Assembly: GCA_050115555.1 (NCBI GenBank)
Contig: JASFQI010000042.1
Span: forward strand, 1 to 21,603
Reading direction: 5' to 3'
Source of the DNA: JASFQI01 sp050115555
GTDB taxonomy: Bacteria; Desulfobacterota; DSM-4660; Desulfatiglandales; HGW-15
Length of the DNA stretch: 21,603 bases
Shown: piece by piece, positions 1 to 7,600 of the stretch
Layout of the letters: each line of letters opens with the position of its first letter
How positions within the stretch are numbered: position 1 is the first letter of the stretch
The notes under the pieces: model-generated
What the model was told of the DNA's origin: nothing
The model's input: the letters and a program-made list of their open reading frames with translations, nothing else
Database searches by the model: none
Program-made: the position numbers and the translations under genes

Positions 1-597
1 GCCGTTCGCTGTGCGATCCAACACGCAGGTGAGGACGAGGTCTTCTCATGGATGGCGCGTCTCGGAGAAACCTACCCCGGGGACATCGGCATTCTTTCCC
101 CGGTCCTGATGAATCTGGTGACTCTGAGCCCGGGAGAGGCCATCTATGTCGGCGCGGGCGAGGTTCACGCGTATCTCCAGGGGGTGGCCCTGGAAATCAT
201 GGCGAACTCGGACAACGTCATCCGGGGCGGGCTTACGCCCAAGCATGTCAATCAAGCGGAACTCCTGCGCAATGTGAGGTTTCAGCCCGGCCCCGTTGAT
301 CTCCTGCGGCCGGAGGAGCAATCTTCGGGAGGAAGGGTGTACGCGTGCCCGGCCAGGGAGTTTCTCCTCACAAGGATTCCGGTTTCCATGAAGCGCGACA
401 GGGTGCACCAGGGGAGCGGAAGCGTGGAGATTCTCTTCTGTCTGAAAGGGGCGTGTGGGGTGACGGATCTGGAAACCGGCCGCGAAATCGTCGTATCCAG
501 AGGAAACGCGTTGCTCGTTTCCGCGGCGGTAGAGGCCTATCGTATGCAGGGGGAGGCGACGCTGTATCGCGCATCGGTCCCGGCTCCGGTTCTCTGA
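1..597 (+). CDS. manA: Mannose-6-phosphate isomerase, type I, C-terminal part (5' end outside window)
   Basis: The frame is open from base 1, so this is the 3' portion (198 residues) of a larger gene; the intact family is roughly 390 residues. Type I phosphomannose isomerases are zinc enzymes that interconvert fructose-6-phosphate and mannose-6-phosphate in the cytoplasm, feeding GDP-mannose and surface polysaccharide synthesis. The call rests on the motif run around residues 50-95: a GEAIYVGAGEVHAYLQG stretch carrying a metal-binding His, then ALEIMANSDNVIRGGLTPKH, whose Arg is the conserved active-site arginine. The tail (about 120-198) is the second cupin-like domain. The stop is TGA at 595-597. 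The next gene starts 176 bp on behind its own promoter-like site, so the two are probably separate units. Family is secure; the missing N-terminus cannot be judged. Confidence 0.9.
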   Translation, partial: AVRCAIQHAGEDEVFSWMARLGETYPGDIGILSPVLMNLVTLSPGEAIYVGAGEVHAYLQGVALEIMANSDNVIRGGLTPKHVNQAELLRNVRFQPGPVDLLRPEEQSSGGRVYACPAREFLLTRIPVSMKRDRVHQGSGSVEILFCLKGACGVTDLETGREIVVSRGNALLVSAAVEAYRMQGEATLYRASVPAPVL

Positions 598-670
598 GAA
601 TCCTTCAGAGGACCGTGACGGCACATGTTTCAGGAAGAGCCTGTGCTGACAGGCATCCCGGCATTCCCGC

Positions 671-699
671 TTGAAAATCCAAAAGGGCTCTGCTATGTT
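671..699 (+). promoter_or_regulatory. Predicted sigma-70 promoter of the ppx-guaB-guaA group
   Basis: TTGAAA (671-676) and TATGTT (694-699) are separated by 17 bp, and the -10 is preceded by TGC, an extended -10 element. Transcription would begin near 706, giving a leader of about 68 nt before the ATG at 774. The site lies in the only sizeable gap upstream of the ppx-guaB-guaA run. Prediction by eye. Confidence 0.5.
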
Positions 700-773
700 C
701 GCCAAACTCGCCAGAATCACGAGGGAAAGGGGCTTTATCGCTCGGGCGCCCCGGTGAGGAGGGGGCGGAACGA

Positions 774-1733
774 ATGGGGCCGATTGCATCCATAGATCTG
801 GGAACCCACACCGCGAGACTGCTGGTGGCACGGCCCACGGGAAACGGTTCGGAGTTCGAACCCCTGGTGCGCAAACGGACGGTCATCCGGCTTGCTCAAG
901 GGATCGACGGTGAGGACGTGGGGGCCCTTTGCGAGGAGGCCATGGCACGGGCGCTCGAGGCGGTAGGGCAGTTCAGTCAAGTTGTCCGCCGGCTCGAAGG
1001 GGAGATTGTTCAGGCCGTCTGTACGGGCGTGGTTCGAACGGCGGCGAATCGAGACCTCTTTCTCCGCCGTATTGCACAGGAGGCCGGCGTGCAGGCTCGA
1101 GCTATTACCGGGGAGGAGGAGGCCGTTTTCACCCAAAAAGGCGTGTTCGCCTCGCTGGGGAAGCCGGAAGGGGCCTTTGTCCTCTTTGATCTCGGCGGCG
1201 GAAGTACGGAGTTCGTGTACCGGACGAATTGCGGGAAGCAGGGTGTGGCCATCCGATCCCTGCCCTTGGGAGCGCTTCTCCTGAAAGAGGCGTTTCTCAG
1301 GAACGACCCGCCCCAAAAGGAAGAACTGCAAGCGCTTGCCGCACGTATCGATACGGTGCTTATGGAGGAGCTTCCCCGGCGGGACGTCTTCTTCGCCGCA
1401 CCGCAGCTCATCGGCACGGGCGGCACCGCCGCCACGCTGGCGGCCATGGCCCACGGGATCGGGACGGAGTCCATTGGACCGGAACGGATGAACGGACTCC
1501 CTGTGAGCAGGGAGGTGCTGGGGTCGCTTTTCGACCGCATCATTCAGTTGCCCGTCTTAAGGAGAAGGGAACTTCCGGGATTGGACCCGGGTCGGGTGGA
1601 TGTAATCCCTGCCGGTGCGCTCGCGGTGTTACGCATCATGCATCATTTTGAGATCCTCGAGTTGACCGTCTCCCTTTCGGACATCCTCGAAGGTCTCCTT
1701 ATCGCCTACTTGGAGGAAGATTGTCATGGATGA
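774..1733 (+). CDS. Ppx/GppA family phosphatase (short, single-module form)
   Basis: A 319-residue member of the ASKHA-fold Ppx/GppA family, which hydrolyses terminal phosphates of polyphosphate or converts pppGpp to ppGpp. Visible signatures are the N-terminal phosphate loop IASIDLGTHTARLL (residues 4-17), GEEEA (113-117) with the probable catalytic Glu, DLGGGST (139-145), and GTGGTAATLAA near 221. It lacks the long C-terminal extension of E. coli Ppx and resembles the compact two-lobed bacterial forms. A purine-rich ribosome site (GAGGAGGGGG) sits just before the ATG. The last 8 nt overlap the start of guaB, so the two are very likely co-transcribed and translationally coupled. Substrate (polyphosphate or pppGpp) cannot be decided from sequence; the neighbouring GMP genes make pppGpp attractive, but that is inference. 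Confidence 0.9.
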   Translation: MGPIASIDLGTHTARLLVARPTGNGSEFEPLVRKRTVIRLAQGIDGEDVGALCEEAMARALEAVGQFSQVVRRLEGEIVQAVCTGVVRTAANRDLFLRRIAQEAGVQARAITGEEEAVFTQKGVFASLGKPEGAFVLFDLGGGSTEFVYRTNCGKQGVAIRSLPLGALLLKEAFLRNDPPQKEELQALAARIDTVLMEELPRRDVFFAAPQLIGTGGTAATLAAMAHGIGTESIGPERMNGLPVSREVLGSLFDRIIQLPVLRRRELPGLDPGRVDVIPAGALAVLRIMHHFEILELTVSLSDILEGLLIAYLEEDCHG

Positions 1734-3189
1734 GAGCAGGATTCGAACGGGCTACACGTTCGACGACCTGATTCTGGTACCGGACCGATCCGATGTTCTG
1801 CCGAGCCAAACGGATGTGCGGACACGGCTTACCCGGAACGTGCTCTTGAACATCCCCATCGTCAGCGCGGCCATGGACACGGTGACGGAATCGGAGACCG
1901 CCATCACCATCGCGAGGCAGGGCGGCATCGGTTTCATTCACAAGAACATGAGCATCGAGCGTCAGGCCCTGGAAGTGGAAAAGGTGAAGAAGTCCGAGAG
2001 CGGCATGATCGTGGATCCCATTACGATCGAACCGGATCGCAAGATATCCGAGGTGCTGGATATCATGAGCAAGTATCGCATCTCGGGTGTGCCCGTGGTC
2101 AAGGCGGGGAACCTGGTGGGGATCATCACGAACCGGGATCTGCGCTTTGAGACGAACCTGGAAGAGACCGTAGAGTCCGTCATGACCAAGGAAAACCTGG
2201 CCACGGTGCCCATGGGGATCACGCTGGAGGAATCTAAAGCCACACTGCACGAGCGTAGGATCGAGAAGCTTCTCGTGGTGGACGAGGAGGGAAAGCTGAA
2301 GGGGCTCATTACGATCAAGGACATCGAGAAGATCCGCAAGTATCCCGATTCGTGCAAGGACGATCTCGGAAGGCTTCGCGTGGGAGCGGCTGTGGGCGTG
2401 GGCGCGGAAACGCTCGAGCGCGTGGAGCGACTGGTGCGGGCCAATGTGGATGTGGTGGTGGTCGATTCGGCCCATGGCTATTCCGTCGGTGTCCTCGAGA
2501 CGGTTCGGGAGCTCAAGGCGAGCTTTCCCGACCTCGAGCTCGTGGCGGGAAATGTGGCCACGGCCGAGGGGACGCGCGCCCTGATCGAGGCAGGGGCAGA
2601 CGGCGTGAAGGTGGGCGTGGGGCCGGGTTCCATCTGCACCACGAGAGTCGTGGCCGGGGTCGGCGTACCACAGCTCACCGCCGTGATGGACTGCTCTGAA
2701 GAAGCTGGAAAAGCCGACATCCCGGTGGTAGCGGACGGCGGCATCAAGTTCTCCGGCGAGATCGCCAAGGCGCTGGCAGCGGGTGCCGAGTCCGTGATGA
2801 TCGGGAGCCTGTTTGCCGGGACCGAGGAGAGCCCCGGCGAGACGATCCTGTTTCAGGGGAGGACGTACAAGGTGTATCGGGGGATGGGGTCCATCGAGGC
2901 CATGAGGGAAGGCAGCAGGGACCGCTACTTCCAGGGAGAGGTGGAAGCGGACAAGAAGCTCGTCCCGGAGGGTATCGTGGGGCGGGTTCCCTATCGAGGC
3001 CCCCTGGCCGATACCATCTATCAGCTCGTGGGTGGACTGCGTGCAGGCATGGGTTACCTGGGATGCGCCACTCTCTCCGAGCTGAGGCGGAAACCGCGGT
3101 TCATCCAGGTGACCCCGGCGGGTCTCAAGGAGGGCCATGTCCACGACGTGATCATTATCAAGGAAGCCCCCAACTACAGCGTGGAGTAA
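1726..3189 (+). CDS. guaB: IMP dehydrogenase
   Basis: Full-length (487 residues) IMP dehydrogenase, which oxidises IMP to XMP with NAD+, the rate-limiting step toward GMP. The TIM barrel is split by two CBS domains (roughly residues 93-205) that in this family sense adenine and guanine nucleotides. The active-site loop reads GVGPGSICTTRV with catalytic Cys304, followed by the DGGIK phosphate-binding segment, the YRGMGS flap start and a conserved C-terminal region. The start is the ATG at 1726, preceded by GGAGGA inside the ppx tail; the gene begins before ppx ends. guaA follows after 66 bp with no terminator. The family in many bacteria is inhibited by (p)ppGpp, which makes the upstream phosphatase notable. 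Identification is secure. Confidence 0.98.
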   Translation: MDESRIRTGYTFDDLILVPDRSDVLPSQTDVRTRLTRNVLLNIPIVSAAMDTVTESETAITIARQGGIGFIHKNMSIERQALEVEKVKKSESGMIVDPITIEPDRKISEVLDIMSKYRISGVPVVKAGNLVGIITNRDLRFETNLEETVESVMTKENLATVPMGITLEESKATLHERRIEKLLVVDEEGKLKGLITIKDIEKIRKYPDSCKDDLGRLRVGAAVGVGAETLERVERLVRANVDVVVVDSAHGYSVGVLETVRELKASFPDLELVAGNVATAEGTRALIEAGADGVKVGVGPGSICTTRVVAGVGVPQLTAVMDCSEEAGKADIPVVADGGIKFSGEIAKALAAGAESVMIGSLFAGTEESPGETILFQGRTYKVYRGMGSIEAMREGSRDRYFQGEVEADKKLVPEGIVGRVPYRGPLADTIYQLVGGLRAGMGYLGCATLSELRRKPRFIQVTPAGLKEGHVHDVIIIKEAPNYSVE

Positions 3190-3255
3190 GGGCGCAGGGG
3201 CACTCTCTCGTTCGGCCCGGCCTGCCGGATCAAGAGGGCATGCGGAGAGACCACC

Positions 3256-4812
3256 ATGTCGAACCCGCTCTATGAACACCGAATCCTGATCCTGGATTTC
3301 GGCTCCCAGTACACCCAGCTGATCGCGAGACGCGTGCGGGAGGCCCAGGTGTACTGCGAGATTCACCCGTTCAACATGGACCTGGAGGAGGTTCAGGCCT
3401 TTGCACCCAGCGGAGTGATCCTTTCAGGAGGTCCCTCCAGCATTTACGACGAGGGGGCGCCCATGGCCGATCCCGGGATTCTGGAACTGGGGGTCCCGGT
3501 GCTGGGAATCTGTTACGGCATGCAGTATCTCACGCACACGCTGTCCGGGCGCGTGGCCGGGGCTGCGGACCGCGAGTACGGAAACGCCGAGATTACGGTG
3601 GAAGACGACGCCGACCTGTTCCACGGGTTCCACCCGGGGAGCGTGGAAATCGTCTGGATGAGCCACGGCGACCGCATCGAGACCATGCCCGCGGATTTTG
3701 CCATCCTCGCAAGCAGCAAGAACAGCCCGGTGGCGGCCATGGCGGACCGCGAGCGCCGGTTTTTCGGCGTCCAGTTCCATCCAGAGGTTGTCCACACACC
3801 CAACGGCGTGCGCATCCTGAAAAACTTCCTGTTTCGGATCTGCTCGTGCGAGCCATCCTGGACCATGGCTTCTTTCGTTCGGAACACCGTAAAAGGTCTC
3901 AGGGAAAAAATCGGCAAAGACCGGGTGATCTGCGGACTGTCGGGCGGAGTGGATTCCACGGTCACGGCTGCCCTTCTCCATCAAGCCATAGGGAAGAACC
4001 TTTCCTGCATCTTCGTGGACAACGGGCTCCTGAGGGAGGGCGAGGCCGAGGAGGTGGTCGAGCTCTTTCAGGAGACCTACCACACGGACTTTCACCGCGT
4101 GGACGCGGCCGATCATTTCCTGGAACGGCTTCGAGGCGTCACGGACCCGGAAAAGAAACGGAAAATCATCGGGCGCGAGTTCATCGCCGTGTTCGAGGCC
4201 AAGGCGCGTGAGCTCGGAGATGTAAGGTATCTGGCACAGGGGACCCTTTACCCGGACGTGATCGAGAGCGTCTCTTTCAAGGGCCCCTCGGCCACCATCA
4301 AGAGCCACCACAACGTAGGGGGGCTTCCCGAGGTCATGAACCTGGAGCTGATCGAACCGCTCCGGGAGCTGTTCAAGGACGAGGGACGTCAAGTGGGCGT
4401 GGAGCTGGGGGTGTCCCGGGAATTGGTCATGCGCCATCCGTTTCCGGGGCCGGGCCTGGCCGTGCGCATCCTGGGGGACGTGACGCCGGAGCGGCTGCGC
4501 ATCCTGCGGCATGCGGATACCATCGTCCTGGAGGAGATTCGAAACGCCGGGCTGTATGAGAAGGTATGGCAGGCCTTTGCCGTCCTCCTGCCCATAAAGA
4601 CAGTAGGGGTCATGGGAGACGAAAGAACCTACGAGCATGTCATCGCAGTTCGATCCGTGGACAGCCAGGACGCCATGACCGCGGACTGGTCCCGTATTCC
4701 CTACGAGGTGCTGGCGCGAATCTCCAATCGGATCATCAATCGGGTGCGCGGGGTCAACCGGGTGGTGTATGACATCTCTTCCAAACCGCCCGGGACCATC
4801 GAGTGGGAGTAA
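3256..4812 (+). CDS. guaA: GMP synthase (glutamine-hydrolysing)
   Basis: Full-length 518-residue GMP synthase, which amidates XMP to GMP using ATP and glutamine. The N-terminal class I glutamine amidotransferase domain shows the nucleophile in GICYGMQ (Cys86) and the other triad members in FHPE (His175, Glu177). The ATP-pyrophosphatase domain begins at the PP-loop GLSGGVDSTV (about residue 227), and the C-terminal dimerisation domain ends in the family-typical PPGTIEWE. The ATG at 3256 has GGAG nine bases upstream. It lies 66 bp after guaB on the same strand, forming a guaBA operon. The stop (4810-4812) is only 7 bp from the stop of the convergent minus-strand gene, and I see no intrinsic terminator between them. 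Confidence 0.98.
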   Translation: MSNPLYEHRILILDFGSQYTQLIARRVREAQVYCEIHPFNMDLEEVQAFAPSGVILSGGPSSIYDEGAPMADPGILELGVPVLGICYGMQYLTHTLSGRVAGAADREYGNAEITVEDDADLFHGFHPGSVEIVWMSHGDRIETMPADFAILASSKNSPVAAMADRERRFFGVQFHPEVVHTPNGVRILKNFLFRICSCEPSWTMASFVRNTVKGLREKIGKDRVICGLSGGVDSTVTAALLHQAIGKNLSCIFVDNGLLREGEAEEVVELFQETYHTDFHRVDAADHFLERLRGVTDPEKKRKIIGREFIAVFEAKARELGDVRYLAQGTLYPDVIESVSFKGPSATIKSHHNVGGLPEVMNLELIEPLRELFKDEGRQVGVELGVSRELVMRHPFPGPGLAVRILGDVTPERLRILRHADTIVLEEIRNAGLYEKVWQAFAVLLPIKTVGVMGDERTYEHVIAVRSVDSQDAMTADWSRIPYEVLARISNRIINRVRGVNRVVYDISSKPPGTIEWE

Positions 4813-4819
4813 AACGGCC

Positions 4820-5113
4820 TTACGGAGCAATCGTCTCCAGGATGCGCCCGCTCCGATCCAGCAGGAAAAGCTGAAAGCCGTTTTCAGCGGCGTGGGAGGC
4901 CAGGTACCGGTACCGGATGGCCTGGGCCTGGTACTTCAGGCTTTCGTCCCGCGCCAGGCCGGGGAGCGCTTCCTGGGCGGCCTCCTTATCCTGGAACAGG
5001 GGAATGAACGAAATGCCTTTCTCTTCGTCGTACTGCCCCAGGAACTGCTCGTTGCCTTCCGGATCCTGAACCAGGACCCAGATCCAGGGGTTGTCGTCCG
5101 TCCAGTGCGTCAT
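4820..5113 (-). CDS. Small protein of unknown function (97 residues)
   Basis: I do not recognise a named family with confidence. The protein is 97 residues, acidic and probably cytoplasmic: no signal peptide, membrane segment or cysteine. It starts MTHWTDDNPWIWVLVQDP, continues with FLGQYDEEKGISFIPLF and an Ala/Gln-rich helix, and ends LFLLDRSGRILETIAP. The alternating strand-helix pattern and 'FIPLF..KEAA' segment faintly recall SseB-like small domains, but that is only an impression. The ATG at 5113 is chosen over an in-frame GTG at 5131 because AAGGAG lies 7 nt upstream of it. A near-consensus promoter is placed about 20 nt further up. Good ribosome site, promoter and complete frame make it a real gene. 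It is convergent with guaA, with 7 bp between stop codons. Confidence 0.75.
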   Translation of the reverse strand: MTHWTDDNPWIWVLVQDPEGNEQFLGQYDEEKGISFIPLFQDKEAAQEALPGLARDESLKYQAQAIRYRYLASHAAENGFQLFLLDRSGRILETIAP

Positions 5114-5139
5114 TCTCCATCTCCTTTCCACAAAATTTA

Positions 5140-5169
5140 ATTATACCAACAACCCATTTCTCTCGCCAA
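5140..5169 (-). promoter_or_regulatory. Predicted sigma-70 promoter of the 97-residue protein gene
   Basis: Read on the minus strand: a perfect TATAAT -10 (5140-5145) preceded by TGG (extended -10) and a TTGGCG -35 (5164-5169) with an 18-bp spacer. The predicted start of transcription is near 5133, leaving a leader of only about 20 nt that consists mostly of the ribosome site. The -35 falls inside the left arm of the inverted repeat at 5166-5215. Confidence 0.6.
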
Positions 5170-5215
5170 GCCGCCAAGATAAGAAGGGCATTTTCAAGAT
5201 CTCCTTTGCGCTTGG
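5166..5215. repeat. Imperfect inverted repeat of CCAAG/CGCCAAG-type arms
   Basis: Left arm 5166-5180 (CCAAGCCGCCAAGAT) and right arm 5199-5215 (ATCTCCTTTGCGCTTGG) are imperfect reverse complements: CCAAGC at the outer end and the ATCT/AGAT inner end match, with differences between. An 18-bp spacer separates them. Arms built from GCCAAG and GCAAAG words resemble degenerate dispersed intergenic palindromes; that resemblance is an impression, and a genome search would be needed to show it is repeated. Confidence 0.4.
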
Positions 5216-5252
5216 TGTTTTGGCCAGAAACGAAGTTGTCTTTCGGACCTGT

Positions 5253-5315
5253 CCTTGCCCCTTGCCCCTTGATCCTTTCCCCTTAATCCTTAATCCTGAA
5301 TCCTTAATCCTTTCT
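5253..5315. repeat. Heptanucleotide tandem repeat, nine units
   Basis: Nine consecutive 7-bp units in perfect phase. From 5253: CCTTGCC, CCTTGCC, CCTTGAT, CCTTTCC, CCTTAAT, CCTTAAT, CCTGAAT, CCTTAAT, CCTTTCT. Every unit begins CC, eight of nine begin CCTT, and the last three bases vary between GCC and AAT classes. The array runs into the 3' end of the minus-strand flavoprotein gene: its TAA stop (5304-5306) lies inside unit eight and unit nine is coding. Confidence 0.85.
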
Positions 5316-6608
5316 TCTGATCTTTTCCGCGGCCGAGCGCCCTGCCAGCCAGCCGGTGGAAAAGGCGGCCTGGAGGTTGTACCCGCCCGTATCCGCGTCC
5401 ATGTCGATCACCTCACCGCAGAAGTAGAGACCCTGAAGGATTCTCGAGCCCATGGTACGAGGATCGATCTCAGAGCGGTCCACTCCTCCGGCCGTGATGA
5501 TCGCTTCCTCGAAAGGGCGGTGCGCGGTCACCCGCAATCGAAAGTCCTTGAGCCAGGTCCGTAAACGTTTTCGATCCTCGGCGGTGACCTGGTGTCCCGG
5601 TCGGTCCCCGGGCAACCCGGTCGCCTTCAAGCACACCGGCGTGAGGGCCTTCGGTAAAAGTCCTTTCAGAAGTGTTCGCACCTGCTTTTTCCCTCCGGCA
5701 TCCAGGTCGCGAATCAGGCGGGCGTCCAGCTTGGGCGGATCCAGGGCCGGCTTGAGATCGATGGAGAGTTCCACCCGGCGCCCGTTTCGGAGCGCATCCA
5801 CCACACGGCGGCTCAAGGTCAGGACCACGGGTCCGGAGACGCCGAAGGAGGTGAAGGTCATTTCTCCAAAGGCCTCCTGAATCCTGGATCCATTTGCGAG
5901 CGCGCGTACCGTTACGTTTCGAAGGGTCAGGCCCGCGAGGCCGTGGGTCGTTTCCAGATCGGTTTCCAGGGGAACAAGGGCAGGCCGGACCTGGACGATA
6001 CGGTGGCCCGCATCGCGTGCCAGGCGGTATCCGTCGCCCGTGGAGCCTGTGGCGGTGTAGGAGGCCCCGCCCGTGGCGAGGATCACGGCTTTGGATCGAA
6101 CGACATGCTCCTCGGCAAGCGAGGGATCCGAGGATGAGGGCAGGGCCATCCTCACGCCGCGGATGCAATCGCCTTCCACCAGGAGATTCGTGACCGGCGA
6201 GCGGGTTCGGACAGGCACGGCCTGGTCTCGGGCCCATCCCAAAATAGCCTCCACCACGTCCTGGGCACGGCCCGAGGCCGGGAACACACGGCATCCGCGT
6301 TCCGTCACCGTGCTCAGGCCCCGTTCCTCGAAAAACCCGATCAGGTCCTGGACAAAAAAACGGTGGAATGCCTGGCGAAGAAAGGGGCCCGCATCCCCGA
6401 AATGCGGGAGAAACTCACTGATTTCGGCCCGGTTGGTGAGGTTGCAGCGGCCTTTCCCCGTAATGCGGAGCTTGAGCCCGGGGCGGGGCATTTTTTCCAG
6501 GAGCAGGGATTCGGCACCGCATGAGGCTGCTTCCCCGGCCGCCATAAGACCGGATGCGCCGCCTCCAATGACGACCACCTCGGCGGTGTCGTTGTTTTTG
6601 CGGGCCAT
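5304..6608 (-). CDS. NAD(P)/FAD-dependent oxidoreductase, HI0933/YhiN family
   Basis: A 434-residue flavoprotein of the HI0933 (YhiN) family, conserved in bacteria but without an agreed physiological reaction. The FAD dinucleotide loop is VVVIGGGASGLMAA (Gly15-Gly20 core), followed by the family marker GKGRCNLTN near residue 53. Near the C-terminus is the second FAD-contact block GLYFCGEVIDMDADTGGYNLQ and then AFSTGWLAG. Length matches the family's usual 400-450. The ATG at 6608 is preceded by AGGAGGGGG. The final residues (KIRRKD) are encoded where the heptamer array begins. It is divergent from the UPF0280 gene across 193 bp. Cytoplasmic; no signal or membrane segment. Family is secure, substrate unknown. 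Confidence 0.92.
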   Translation of the reverse strand: MARKNNDTAEVVVIGGGASGLMAAGEAASCGAESLLLEKMPRPGLKLRITGKGRCNLTNRAEISEFLPHFGDAGPFLRQAFHRFFVQDLIGFFEERGLSTVTERGCRVFPASGRAQDVVEAILGWARDQAVPVRTRSPVTNLLVEGDCIRGVRMALPSSSDPSLAEEHVVRSKAVILATGGASYTATGSTGDGYRLARDAGHRIVQVRPALVPLETDLETTHGLAGLTLRNVTVRALANGSRIQEAFGEMTFTSFGVSGPVVLTLSRRVVDALRNGRRVELSIDLKPALDPPKLDARLIRDLDAGGKKQVRTLLKGLLPKALTPVCLKATGLPGDRPGHQVTAEDRKRLRTWLKDFRLRVTAHRPFEEAIITAGGVDRSEIDPRTMGSRILQGLYFCGEVIDMDADTGGYNLQAAFSTGWLAGRSAAEKIRRKD

Positions 6609-6801
6609 GGGCCCCCTCCTGTCGAAAAAGCGATTTTCGCTGGTTCAGGTTTCCCCTTGTTCCTATCGCCGGCAAAGGGTATCAAGGTCTGAAGCCTGTG
6701 CAAAAACATCCTGGAATGCGGAGGATGTCAAGCGGATTCGGGAGACAGACGCACATCCCGGATCGATTCGCCGGAAGGCATGACCTTTGAGGGGGAGGAA
6801 A

Positions 6802-7530
6802 ATGGATCCGTACACGACGCGGACCTACCGCCGAAGAGTGGATGCCGTGGACCTCGTCCCCTTCGAGGTGAAGGTTCGGGAAACCGATCTGTGGATCGGT
6901 GCCGCCGCGAACCTGGAGGGAGAGGCCCGGGATTTGGTGTTCGAGGCGAGGCATCAGGTGGAGAGTTACATCAATGAACACCCCGATTTTCTGAACGCGC
7001 TCACGCCGTACCCGGAGGATGTCCTGGCGCCCCCTGTTGTGCAGGGCATGCTTCGTGCCTCGCGCCGGGTCGGGGTGGGACCGATGGCGTCGGTTGCAGG
7101 CGCCATTGCAGAGTACGTTGGTCGGGGGCTTCTTCAGTGGACCGACCGGGTGGTGGTGGAAAACGGGGGGGATGTGTTCCTGCATCTACAACGGTCGGTC
7201 ACGGTGGACGTGTTTGCCGGCCCGTCCCGCATGAGCGATCGCATCGGTCTTGGCGTCCCTGCGGAGGCCATGCCGATAGGCGTGTGTACCTCCTCGGGGA
7301 CGGTAGGGCATTCTATGAGCATGGGAAAAGCGGATGCCGTGTGCGTACTCTCCCGGGACACCGCCCTGGCCGACAGCGCGGCTACGGCCCTGGGAAATCG
7401 GATTCGTTCCCAAAGGGATCTGGAAGACGCAGCAAGGTGGATTGCGGGAATTGAAGGAATATCCGGAGCGGTCCTGATCGTGGGTAAGGCCCTTTCCGCC
7501 TGGGGGGACGTGGAGCTGGTGGCACTGTAA
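6802..7530 (+). CDS. UPF0280 family protein (ApbE-like fold)
   Basis: A 242-residue protein that I recognise as UPF0280, an uncharacterised family related in fold to ApbE-type flavin transferases. Recognisable blocks are FEVKVRETDLWI near the N-terminus, the glycine-rich VGVGPMASVAGAIAEYVG (about 90-107), VVENGGDVF (about 114-122) and the Ser-rich GVCTSSGTVGHSMSMGKADAV segment (about 155-175), which parallels the nucleotide-contact region of ApbE proteins. Start choice is uncertain. The ATG at 6802 has GGGGGAGG only 3 nt upstream, which is tight; an in-frame TTG at 6787 has GGAAGG at better distance and would add five residues. It lies divergently from the HI0933-type gene and convergently with fmdB. 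A flavin-related role for the neighbouring pair is tempting but only inference. Confidence 0.85.
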   Translation: MDPYTTRTYRRRVDAVDLVPFEVKVRETDLWIGAAANLEGEARDLVFEARHQVESYINEHPDFLNALTPYPEDVLAPPVVQGMLRASRRVGVGPMASVAGAIAEYVGRGLLQWTDRVVVENGGDVFLHLQRSVTVDVFAGPSRMSDRIGLGVPAEAMPIGVCTSSGTVGHSMSMGKADAVCVLSRDTALADSAATALGNRIRSQRDLEDAARWIAGIEGISGAVLIVGKALSAWGDVELVAL

Positions 7531-7600
7531 AGCAGACGGCCTTCCTCCTTTGCCCTTGGCTTTACGCTGGAGCGCCCGGTTTTCCCCAACGCACCGAACT

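Noticed and set aside
639..654. Perfect hairpin GCCTGT-GCTG-ACAGGC after manA, considered as a terminator
   Set aside because: No T-run follows (ATCCCGGC), so an intrinsic terminator is not supported.
1699..3366. 555-residue minus-strand frame
   Set aside because: Antisense to guaB, His/Arg/Leu-rich low-information composition typical of a mirrored GC-rich gene; no domain and no start signal.
3424..4830. 468-residue minus-strand frame
   Set aside because: Shadow of guaA on the opposite strand with no recognisable motif.
6657..6685. TTGTTC-17-TATCAA upstream of the UPF0280 gene as a promoter
   Set aside because: Only 3 of 6 bases match in the -35 and 4 of 6 in the -10, without an extended element; too weak to list.
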